Shown one piece after another: positions 1-5,972 of a DNA stretch of 7,335 nucleotides (position 1 is its first letter; each line of letters starts with the position of its first letter). The position numbers and the translations under genes are program-made. Below the pieces are notes generated by a model, which worked only from the letters and a program-made list of their open reading frames with translations, did no database searches and was not told the DNA's origin. The stretch is from the NCBI GenBank assembly GCA_964423195.1, contig CAYRDY010000098.1:1-7335 (forward strand), written 5' to 3'. This stretch comes from CAKRHR01 sp964423195 (GTDB lineage Bacteria > Bacillota > Clostridia > Lachnospirales > Lachnospiraceae).

Positions 1-2
1 CC

Positions 3-1076
3 ATGGGCCTGATTGAGGACCTGGCCGATCAGGATGTGAAAGTTCAGTTTCTTCCGAATTCTGCTGTGATTAAAAAAGATAATAAGCCGGTTCTTTCTTA
101 TATAGAAGAAACGACAGATCCAGCAGATACCACAGAGACAAACGGATATATCCAAACCGCTGTCAATGGCAATAAATTAATTGACAATGTGGAGTTTACG
201 CTCGACGTAGATGGCCGTGTTCTCACAGCGAATCTTAAAGATAATATCAGCGGCGAGGAGTACACATCCAAGATCTACTGCAGACAGGCTGAGTCGTTGA
301 TTTTGCCAGAGGAGAGTGAGGTCTTTTCTTCAGCTACTCCTCCTTATACAATATCTGATGAAGAGAAGGATGTGCGCTACACACTGCTCAAGTCCGCGGC
401 TGAGGAATATGACAATACCAGCGAAGACTATTATAACTGGTATGCGGAGAAGTATTTTACTCAGTATTTGGAACAGCAGTATCCTGGTCTTGAATCTGAT
501 GAGATAGAATCTTTAAAAGCAAGCCTACAAGCCTACTTGGTTGCTAATGAAAATTCTTGGGGCGGTTGTTTCGTCTTATGGAACATTATGCGGAACGAGG
601 GTAGTTTAGAGACAGTGCCGTCGCTTAATCTTGGTTGGAAATCTGATAGTACTGATTATTCGTTGTTGGATTTTGTCGATATAGCCAAGACATGGGATGC
701 CATAGAATCGATTCCTGATTCTGAAGATCCGCCAGAAGGTACAGAGATTGAAAGCCCAGAAAGTACAAAAATTGCGACGGGTATTAAGAAAATTGAAAAC
801 AATGATATACCTATACCTGGCGACTTGATTTTTGTAAATAGTGTTACTGATATAGATAACAAGGCAGATCATGTGGGTATTGTTACGAAGGTAGAGGGAG
901 ATTCGAGTAATTATACAGCCCAGACCATCGAGATCATCAAAAAAGATGATGGTACTTTAAAGGTATCCATGGGTGAGTACAAGAAGACTGATTCTGTTAT
1001 TCTCGGCTGCGCTCGTCTTGACTGGAAAGAACCGGAGACAAGTCCTACTGAATCGCCTTCGCCTTCAGCGCCGTAA
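3..1076 (+). CDS. CHAP-like amidase/endopeptidase domain protein, 5' partial
   Basis: The frame is open from the window edge, and the first ATG (base 3) has no visible ribosome binding site, so the true start is probably upstream. The visible 357 residues fall into three parts. Residues 1-100 look beta-rich and I do not recognise them. Residues 115-340 resemble a CHAP (NlpC/P60-like cysteine peptidase) domain: a candidate nucleophile Cys189 in WGGCFVLW, the typical strand PGDLIFV at 272-278, and candidate catalytic His290 in DHVGIVTKV, with Glu310 a possible third residue. The end (345-357) is a Ser/Pro/Thr-rich tail. CHAP proteins usually cleave peptidoglycan peptides or amides outside the cell. 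The Cys-to-His spacing of about 100 residues exceeds the usual CHAP arrangement and includes an acidic, Pro-rich insert at about 236-256. No signal peptide is visible because the N-terminus is missing. Family assignment is moderately sure; substrate and activity are unknown. Confidence 0.6.
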   Translation: MGLIEDLADQDVKVQFLPNSAVIKKDNKPVLSYIEETTDPADTTETNGYIQTAVNGNKLIDNVEFTLDVDGRVLTANLKDNISGEEYTSKIYCRQAESLILPEESEVFSSATPPYTISDEEKDVRYTLLKSAAEEYDNTSEDYYNWYAEKYFTQYLEQQYPGLESDEIESLKASLQAYLVANENSWGGCFVLWNIMRNEGSLETVPSLNLGWKSDSTDYSLLDFVDIAKTWDAIESIPDSEDPPEGTEIESPESTKIATGIKKIENNDIPIPGDLIFVNSVTDIDNKADHVGIVTKVEGDSSNYTAQTIEIIKKDDGTLKVSMGEYKKTDSVILGCARLDWKEPETSPTESPSPSAP

Positions 1077-1100
1077 GCATTTTTCATCGACTCAGGCAAT

Positions 1101-1313
1101 TGACACAGCAGCAACACCGGAGGGTCGCAAGCGATCCCTTCGGGCAAATGACAGGGTAACAATCCGGAGAGGTCGGCGACGATCATTCCGGGTGAGTAAC
1201 ATAATAACATTCCGGATGATCTACATGGCGCCAATCCGGATGAGTGACAAGGCGATATTCCGGATGACCGGCATGGCATCATTCCTGAGGCTGACGCGGA
1301 ATCATTTCGGATA
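1101..1313. repeat. Degenerate 24-bp tandem repeat with 48-bp higher-order period
   Basis: A core close to ATTCCGGATGA recurs with its CCGG at 1164, 1188, 1212, 1236 and 1260, exactly 24 bases apart, and in weaker form at 1117, 1140, 1284 and 1307. A TGA or TAA followed by CA occurs at 1101, 1149, 1197 and 1245, exactly 48 bases apart, so the units alternate in pairs. The core contains the palindrome TCCGGA. The array fills most of the gene-free stretch between the CHAP-like gene and the first pilin copy. No RNA gene or convincing ORF explains it. Confidence 0.75.
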
Positions 1314-1324
1314 GGCAACTTCCC

Positions 1325-1342
1325 CGGCCAGCCATTTGGCCG
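1325..1342. other. Short inverted repeat (hairpin) downstream of the 24-bp array
   Basis: CGGCCA and TGGCCG form a 6-bp perfect stem around a 6-base loop. No T run follows, so it is not a standard intrinsic terminator. It could be a weak transcript-end or processing hairpin, or chance in a GC-rich patch. Confidence 0.3.
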
Positions 1343-1399
1343 TCGGTCGGGCGGAGAGACAGCAGTAAACCATTTTAATTATTTCGACAGAATTGGAAA

Positions 1400-1434
1400 C
1401 AATCGGTCGATGATTGACCTAATCAAATAAGGAG
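1400..1434 (+). promoter_or_regulatory. Pilin copy 1 leader: inverted repeat and Shine-Dalgarno
   Basis: CAATC (1400-1404) and GATTG (1412-1416) form an inverted repeat, followed by AAGGAG at 1429-1434, eight bases before the ATG at 1443. The same arrangement, a short hairpin using GATTG/CAATC-like arms and then AAGGAGCGA, precedes the other two pilin copies. The ribosome binding site therefore survives although the gene behind it has decayed. Confidence 0.5.
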
Positions 1435-1442
1435 CGACAATT

Positions 1443-1764
1443 ATGAAATTCTTCAAACTTTCAATTAGTGCCCCTGGAACTTCCCCTGAGAACGGACAAG
1501 TCAAAAAGTCCGGTCGTGGGGTAACACGGATTTACACTTGTTAAGCTGATCGTCGTCATCGCGGTGCCGGCCGTTTTGTCCGGCGCGCGCTCGGTGGCGT
1601 ACAGAGGTTGCGTTAAAAGCAAGATGAGCGGCAGATTTGGATCTGCTTCGCGCGGTAAATACAGCATTCCAGGCGGCGTGCGTGGACGAGGGTGTGATGA
1701 TACCCGCCAAATGCATCTGTGGCCTTCAAAGTATGCGGCAAATGAAAAAAATGTCATTATTTAA
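1443..1764 (+). pseudogene. Type IV pilin-like gene, copy 1, decayed remnant
   Basis: The ATG at 1443 follows a good Shine-Dalgarno and opens a leader (MKFFKLSISAPGTSP) clearly related to the leaders of the two downstream pilin genes. Its frame stops at 1542-1544. The class III prepilin motif then continues in the +1 frame from 1528 as GFTLVKLIVVIAV, followed by VAYRG, so a frameshift separates leader from helix. Position 5 of the mature helix is Lys where the family has the nearly invariant Glu. A second frameshift near 1620-1640 moves the homology into a third frame, where AVNTAFQAACVDEG matches the same stretch of copies 2 and 3. Similarity fades after about 1695; SKYAANEK at 1726-1749 may be a last trace of the EKYYKGNE segment. 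The large C-terminal domain is missing, and the 3' limit is approximate. It is not expressible as a pilin; it could be plain decay or a donor fragment for recombination. Confidence 0.8.
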
Positions 1765-1890
1765 AACGGCCGGTATGAGGGGTGAAGTGCGCCCCTGCGG
1801 CCGGGATCTGGATGCACAAGGTCCACGACTTATTTGTCAGGGTCTATATTGGAAAACGTTTTTGCGAGATCCGATGCCAAATTTATATCT

Positions 1891-1978
1891 TGCTTTTTAA
1901 TGTAAATCTCATATCAGCTCTAACAGTGGCAAAACCAGCCACGATCGACCGATTGATTTTATCAATTCGAAGAAGGAG
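1891..1978 (+). promoter_or_regulatory. Pilin copy 2 upstream region: conserved box, hairpins and Shine-Dalgarno
   Basis: The stretch around TTAATGTAAA (1898-1907) followed by TATCAG (1912-1917) matches the stretch before copy 3 (3368-3385), including the preceding ATTTA and CTTGC, so this is a conserved upstream element and probable promoter region. I could not place -35 and -10 boxes convincingly. Two hairpins follow: GTGGC/GCCAC (1926-1942) and ATTGAT/ATCAAT around TTT (1952-1966). The AAGGAG at 1973-1978 is eight bases before the ATG at 1987. A hairpin this close to the Shine-Dalgarno could affect translation. Confidence 0.5.
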
Positions 1979-1986
1979 CGAAAAAC

Positions 1987-3260
1987 ATGAGATTCTTTAA
2001 TCATTCGTTAAATGCGCCTGAGACTTCCCCTGCGGACCACAGCAATAAAAAGTCTGCTAGGGGGGGTATCGCGGATTTACACTCGTTGAACTGGTAGTCG
2101 TCATCGCCGTGCTGGCCATCCTGGCCGGTGTCGGTGCGGTGGCGTACAGAGGTTACATTAAAAAAGCAAGAGAGGCAGCGGATCTCGAACTTCTCAGCGC
2201 GGTAAATACGGCATTTCAGGCGGCATGCATGGACGAGGGTATGAAGACATATCCTGGTCCAGGGGAAGCAGTGGCACAGCTGTCCGGTAAGACGGGCAGT
2301 AAAACAATGGGATCTGTAACCGCAGACGGGAAGAAGCTGGCCTCATTCGAAAAGTATTATAAAGGCAATGAGGAAAAGCAATTTAAAGTCTACAATAAAT
2401 TATCCTATTTGGGCGATGGCACATTTGCCGGTGTCGGCTTGAATGGAACCATTTATCTGGACGGCGACGCGATCATATCATTCAGAGACAACGGCGACGG
2501 CACGCAGACTTATACCTATAAAAATGGTGATAAGGAATATTCCTATATTGTCAGCACTGAGCTGCTGGATTATTATTCCAATTCGACCTTTGCAAAAAAT
2601 ATGAAGGCAAGCGATCTGCTGGATAAAGTGGACGCCTTTTCATATATCGCCGGTAAGGGTTTGGCGAATGATAATTACAAGTGGGCATTTGGACCTTTTA
2701 AAGATGAGCTTGTGGCCAAAGGATATATTTCTGCCGATGAGAAGGATGCCGAGGTCCTCAGCAACGCCGCGGTGTTGGCTGTGGCTCAGAAAACGATGGA
2801 TAATAGACAATCGTTGGCTGATTTGGCAAATACTTGGGGCACTCAAAAATATTCTCAGTCTTTTGATTTGAGTGATATGAATGGCACCGTGGCCAATGTC
2901 TCACTGGCCTATGCTTTGGCGACCAGTTTTGCCAACTCAGAATATGGCAAAAAGGATTATAAAGATGGTCAGACGTTTGCTCAGTATTTTGAAGCGCAAA
3001 ATAAAGCGATCATCAACGAGAAGTCAGGCCTTAAACAACTTACAAGTACGCAATCTTTGTTGTCTGCGATGCTGGGCAGTGAGGGATTCAGAGAATATTA
3101 TGCTGCCTGCGGAGTCAACGATGTCAATGGCTATTTGAGCACAATGCAGTTTATCAATGACAACGAACAGAGTCTGTTGGACAACAATAATGTAGTCAAG
3201 AATAAAGCCGGCTTCAGTGACGACGAATTGGGTACAATCGTTGACAGTATTCTTAATTAG
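1987..3260 (+). CDS. Type IV pilin-like protein, copy 2, frameshifted at a poly-G tract
   Basis: Translation from the ATG at 1987 (Shine-Dalgarno at 1973-1978) gives a leader, MRFFNHSLNAPETSP, then stops at 2095-2097. The pilin frame resumes right after a run of seven G (2060-2066) as YRG/FTLVELVVVIAV, with prepilin Gly/Phe junction, Glu5 and the hydrophobic helix, and stays open to 3260. One extra G would join the two frames into a 424-residue protein. TAG at 2058-2060 closes the pilin frame just upstream, so no other upstream start can rescue it. The roughly 390-residue mature part aligns with copy 3: SNSTF, SLAYALATSFANSEYG, GFREYY, DVNGYLSTMQFI. The N-terminal helix region is about 90% identical to copy 3 at the DNA level, while the C-terminal part diverges strongly. 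The long body shows no further stop, so the shift is recent, reversible (phase-off), bypassed by -1 frameshifting, or a sequencing error. The product would be a membrane-anchored prepilin processed by the downstream peptidase. Confidence 0.8.
2060..2066 (+). repeat. Poly-G tract (7 G) at the frame switch of pilin copy 2
   Basis: Seven consecutive G lie four codons before the conserved Phe of the pilin helix. The intact copy 3 has five G at the same place (3686-3690) and copy 1 has four (1518-1521). Eight or five G would put copy 2 in frame. In the zero frame the bases 2061-2067 read G GGG GGT, which fits the X XXY YYZ slippery pattern for -1 frameshifting, and a -1 slip leads into the pilin frame. 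Confidence 0.8.
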
Positions 3261-3296
3261 TCATTGATGACTTTTTACCAGATAATGATTGTCTGG
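3259..3296 (+). terminator. Possible weak terminator/hairpins after pilin copy 2
   Basis: AGTC (3259-3262) and GACT (3269-3272) form a short stem over the stop codon followed by TTTTT. CCAGA (3278-3282) and TCTGG (3292-3296) form a second stem with a 9-base loop. Both stems are short and AT-rich, so termination would be inefficient. The ten bases from the stop codon, TAGTCATTGA, also follow copy 3 (4963-4972), a trace of the duplication. Confidence 0.3.
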
Positions 3297-3370
3297 GATA
3301 AATCTTTTGATTAGCCTTTAATAAAGCAGTTCGATTGATTCGAAACCTCATTTAAATACTTGCCTATTAA

Positions 3371-3425
3371 TGTAAACGCTATCAGAATTAAAGAATCTCC
3401 TAATGAGAGTCGATTGGGAACAATC
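3371..3425 (+). repeat. 55-bp direct repeat, left copy, flanking the assembly gap
   Basis: This sequence is identical over all 55 bases to 3526-3580 on the other side of the N run. It begins TGTAAACGCTATCAG and ends in the hairpin GATTG-GGAA-CAATC. Similar but non-identical sequence lies before copy 2, so it belongs to the upstream region of a pilin gene. The length, and the exact abutment on the gap, suggest the overlap of two contig ends rather than a biological repeat. Confidence 0.9.
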
Positions 3426-3525
3426 NNNNNNNNNNNNNNNNNNNNNNNNNNNNNNNNNNNNNNNNNNNNNNNNNNNNNNNNNNNNNNNNNNNNNNNNNNN
3501 NNNNNNNNNNNNNNNNNNNNNNNNN
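3426..3525. other. Assembly gap of 100 N
   Basis: Exactly 100 undetermined bases, the common placeholder for a gap of unknown size. Identical 55-mers on both sides mean the real sequence could be one continuous copy with nothing missing, or could contain one or more further pilin cassettes collapsed by the assembler. Confidence 0.95.
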
Positions 3526-3595
3526 TGTAAACGCTATCAGAATTAAAGAATCTCCTAATGAGAGTCGATTGGGAACAATCACTTATTACAAGGAG
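3526..3595 (+). promoter_or_regulatory. Pilin copy 3 leader region: 55-bp repeat, hairpin and Shine-Dalgarno
   Basis: The right copy of the 55-bp repeat (3526-3580) ends in an inverted repeat, GATTG (3567-3571) and CAATC (3576-3580), with a 4-base loop. AAGGAG at 3590-3595 is eight bases before the ATG at 3604. The conserved TGTAAACGCTATCAG element sits at the start, about 75 bases before the start codon, and the corresponding element lies about 85 bases before copy 2. It is probably part of the promoter or 5' UTR. Confidence 0.5.
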
Positions 3596-3603
3596 CGAAA
3601 ATC

Positions 3604-4965
3604 ATGAGATTCTTTAAAAATTCAATAATTGCGCCTGAGACTTCCCCTGCGGAAAACAGCGAAAATAGCAAAAAATCCGTGCGGAGGGGGTATCGTGGAT
3701 TCACACTTGTTGAACTGGTCGTCGTCATCGCCGTGCTGGCCATCCTGGCCGGCGTCGGTGCGGTGGCGTACAGAGGTTACATTAAAAAAGCAAAGGAGGC
3801 AGCGGATCTCGAACTGCTTAGTGCTGTAAACACGGCATTTCAGGCGGCGTGCATGGATGAGGGCATGAAGACATATCCGGTGGCCGGCAGCGCGTCCGCG
3901 ACACTGAGTGAAACGAAAGCAGTTGAAGCAGTGGCCACAAGTCCTGAAGGGGATATGACAAATACCTTCAATAAGTATTATAAAGGCAATGAGAGCAAAA
4001 CTTTCCAGGTTTATCAAGACCTGATCTATGTAGGCGACGGCTTATTCAGCGGTGTCGGGGAAGGGAATATCAAAGATTTGGGTGACGGCAGACAGGTGTC
4101 GGTTGCGGACGATGGGAAAGGCAATAAAATTTTTACCTATCGAGATACGAAAACTGGCAAAGAGATGACATATAAAGCCAGCAATGATTTGCTGGAAAAA
4201 TATGCCAATTCGACCTTCGGCAAAATGGCGGGAAGTGATGTGCTTAATGCCATCGATATGCTGACAATGATGCTCGGCAAAGCCGCATCTAATTCAAAGG
4301 ATGCTTCTAAAAATCCACTTGCGGAATTGTTTGGCTCTGCCTACGGGCTTCAGGATGTTGTTAAGGATTCCGGTAACGAAGCAAGGAAGCAGCTTGGCAA
4401 CGCAGGCATATTGTATATCGCTGAGCAGTCGAATAGCGAGGACTTTAACGCTCTGGAAAAAGCTCAGGGTTGGGCAGATAATGGTTTTGGTTTGATGGAT
4501 ATGTTACCATCAAGCACAGAGGGTATGACTGAAAAAGAATTGGCAGAGACGACTGCCAATCTTGCCTTGGCTTATGCTATGGCAGCAAGCTATGCCAATT
4601 CGGATTTTGGGAATTCATCAGAAGAATACTATATTGACGGCAAACCGGCAAGGCAATACTTTAATGATCAAATCGAATCAATAAATAAAGCATCCAAAGA
4701 TTCTGGCGCCTTAGCAGCTGTGCAAGCCCAAGCTATGCTGAAAAAAATGTTCAATGATCCGGGCTTTAAGGAATACTACGGCAGCTCTGATGGACAACCT
4801 AATGAACATTTAATGAACGATGTCAACGGCTATCTCAGCGCTATGCAGTTTATTTCCGAAAACAAGGGCACACTCGCAGGCTCGGATGGCAATGATGTGG
4901 TCCAGCAGGGATTTGGCTCTTCAAATAAGGATATCGGAGATATCTTCGACGGCGTGTTTAAGTAG
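3604..4965 (+). CDS. Type IV pilin-like major subunit candidate, copy 3, intact
   Basis: 453 residues, starting at an ATG with a well-spaced AAGGAG. Residues 1-32 form an unusually long leader (MRFFKNSIIAPETSP then a basic stretch, KKSVRRGYRG). The prepilin motif is G32/F33-TLVE with Glu37 as Glu5 of the mature protein, followed by a hydrophobic helix to about residue 56 and an amphipathic continuation (IKKAKEAADLELL). After cleavage and N-methylation the mature protein would be about 421 residues, well above the 120-180 usual for major pilins. The C-terminal body is Ala/Asn/Ser/Tyr-rich with blocks shared with copy 2: ANSTF, LALAYAMAASYANSDFG, GFKEYY and DVNGYLSAMQFI (from about residue 406). 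I do not recognise a named fold there. Only one Cys (Cys83) is present, so no disulfide-bonded D-region is expected. It is the only pilin copy readable as it stands, lies just upstream of a strong terminator, and has its probable processing enzyme as the next gene. Confidence 0.85.
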   Translation: MRFFKNSIIAPETSPAENSENSKKSVRRGYRGFTLVELVVVIAVLAILAGVGAVAYRGYIKKAKEAADLELLSAVNTAFQAACMDEGMKTYPVAGSASATLSETKAVEAVATSPEGDMTNTFNKYYKGNESKTFQVYQDLIYVGDGLFSGVGEGNIKDLGDGRQVSVADDGKGNKIFTYRDTKTGKEMTYKASNDLLEKYANSTFGKMAGSDVLNAIDMLTMMLGKAASNSKDASKNPLAELFGSAYGLQDVVKDSGNEARKQLGNAGILYIAEQSNSEDFNALEKAQGWADNGFGLMDMLPSSTEGMTEKELAETTANLALAYAMAASYANSDFGNSSEEYYIDGKPARQYFNDQIESINKASKDSGALAAVQAQAMLKKMFNDPGFKEYYGSSDGQPNEHLMNDVNGYLSAMQFISENKGTLAGSDGNDVVQQGFGSSNKDIGDIFDGVFK

Positions 4966-5036
4966 TCATTGAACCCTTGATAGGATCTGAAGTCCTCCCC
5001 AACCCTAAATGCTCTGTGACGATTTAAACCGAGACG

Positions 5037-5072
5037 CCCCGGCCTGTGGCATATGACAGACCGGGGTTTCTT
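5037..5072 (+). terminator. Strong rho-independent terminator closing the pilin block
   Basis: CCCCGG (5037-5042) pairs with CCGGGG (5061-5066) and CTGT (5044-5047) with ACAG (5056-5059), with a single C/A mismatch between the two stems and an 8-base loop. The stem is followed by TTTCTT. It lies 72 bases after the stop of pilin copy 3 and separates the pilins from the peptidase gene. Confidence 0.85.
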
Positions 5073-5101
5073 GATGTTGGCGGCAAATGTGTCTGCGCGT
5101 C

Positions 5102-5159
5102 TTAGCGCGGCGCGGCGTTGTGAAGTGTTGGTGTGTTTTAGCGCGATGCGGCGAAGTGT
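5102..5159. repeat. Imperfect GC-rich direct repeat before the peptidase gene
   Basis: TTAGCGCGGCGCGGCG...GAAGTGT at 5102-5128 recurs as TTAGCGCGATGCGGCGAAGTGT at 5138-5159, offset by 36 bases, with a 4-base indel. It occupies the space between the pilin terminator and the peptidase start. No promoter could be identified with confidence here. Confidence 0.5.
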
Positions 5160-5201
5160 CCCGCGCGCTTTTGGCGCTGATGATTTATGAGGGTGATGCT
5201 T

Positions 5202-5972
5202 ATGCTTTTTCTAAAAATTTATTTGACAATTGTGTTTGCCGCCTTGGGCGCGGTCATGGCGTCATTCTTAAATTGCGCCGCCATGCGTTACGCCGAGGGG
5301 GAAAAATATCCCCGCGGGCGTTCGAGATGCCCGAAGTGCGGCCATGAGCTGGGCGTATTGGAACTGATCCCGATTTTTAGCTGGATATTTTTGCGGGGGC
5401 GGTGCAAAAACTGCCATGAGAAGATCTCTGTCCGCTATCCGGTGACGGAAATTGTCGGCGCGGCGGCGTTCGCGGCGGCGTACCTGCGCTTCGGCCTGTC
5501 GTTTTACACGGCGGAGCTCATCGTGCTGTTTTCCGTGCTCATGCTGCTGGCGCTCATCGACTACGATGTCATGCTCCTGCCAGGCCCGCCAATGCTGGTC
5601 GCGCTGGCGAGCTGGGCGCTGTTTTTGCCCACCCACGCGGACTGGAAGAGCCGCATCATTCAGGGCGGTCTGACGGCGATCGTCGTTTTCGTGGTGATTC
5701 TCGCCCTGTCACTCCTGATGGACAAAATATTGCACAGGGATTCTCTGGGCGGCGGCGACCTGAAACTCATGGCGCTGGCGGCTCTGTATCTGGGGCCGGC
5801 ATCGACGATCCTGATGCTGCTCACCAGTTCCATTTTGGCGCTCCTTTTCGCCGTCATCACGGGCGCCCGCGGCAAACAATTTCCGTTTGGCCCCGCAATC
5901 TGCGCCGGCACCGCGCTGGTACTCCTGTTCGGCGGCCCGATCGTCTCATGGTATATGGGACTGTTTGTCTGA
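5202..5972 (+). CDS. pilD: Type IV prepilin peptidase / N-methyltransferase (PilD/ComC family)
   Basis: A polytopic membrane aspartyl protease of the A24 family. It cleaves the leader after Gly in class III prepilins and, in the full-length form, methylates the new N-terminal residue. From the ATG at 5202 the protein has 256 residues. The upstream ATGs at 5187 and 5196 are in frame, but GAGGG at 5189-5193 is spaced correctly only for 5202. The N-terminal domain has GAVMASFLN and two Cys pairs, CPKC (Cys43, Cys46) and CKNC (Cys68, Cys71), the zinc-binding part of the bifunctional enzymes, then SVRYPVTE. Catalytic aspartates are Asp120 in ALIDYDVMLLP and Asp186 in GGGDLKLM. The conserved FPFGPAICAG lies at 227-236. 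Several hydrophobic segments fit the usual multi-pass topology. All key residues are present, so it should be active. Position right after the pilin family makes those pilins the obvious substrates. Codon use is markedly more GC-rich than in the pilins. Confidence 0.93.
   Translation: MLFLKIYLTIVFAALGAVMASFLNCAAMRYAEGEKYPRGRSRCPKCGHELGVLELIPIFSWIFLRGRCKNCHEKISVRYPVTEIVGAAAFAAAYLRFGLSFYTAELIVLFSVLMLLALIDYDVMLLPGPPMLVALASWALFLPTHADWKSRIIQGGLTAIVVFVVILALSLLMDKILHRDSLGGGDLKLMALAALYLGPASTILMLLTSSILALLFAVITGARGKQFPFGPAICAGTALVLLFGGPIVSWYMGLFV

Noticed and set aside
911..1318. Minus-strand 135-codon open frame with Cys-rich octapeptide repeats
   Set aside because: The openness follows from a 24-bp repeat that happens to lack stops in that frame; the start is a TTG without a properly spaced ribosome binding site and the frame runs into the CHAP-like coding sequence.
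2109..3260. Starting pilin copy 2 at the GTG at 2109
   Set aside because: This lies inside the hydrophobic helix, would remove the prepilin motif, and has no ribosome binding site; the real start signals are at 1973-1989.
3400..3582. Minus-strand open frame spanning the N run
   Set aside because: Open only because undetermined bases cannot contain stops.
5187..5201. Upstream ATG start for the prepilin peptidase
   Set aside because: The only Shine-Dalgarno-like sequence, GAGGG at 5189-5193, lies downstream of this ATG and is correctly spaced for 5202.
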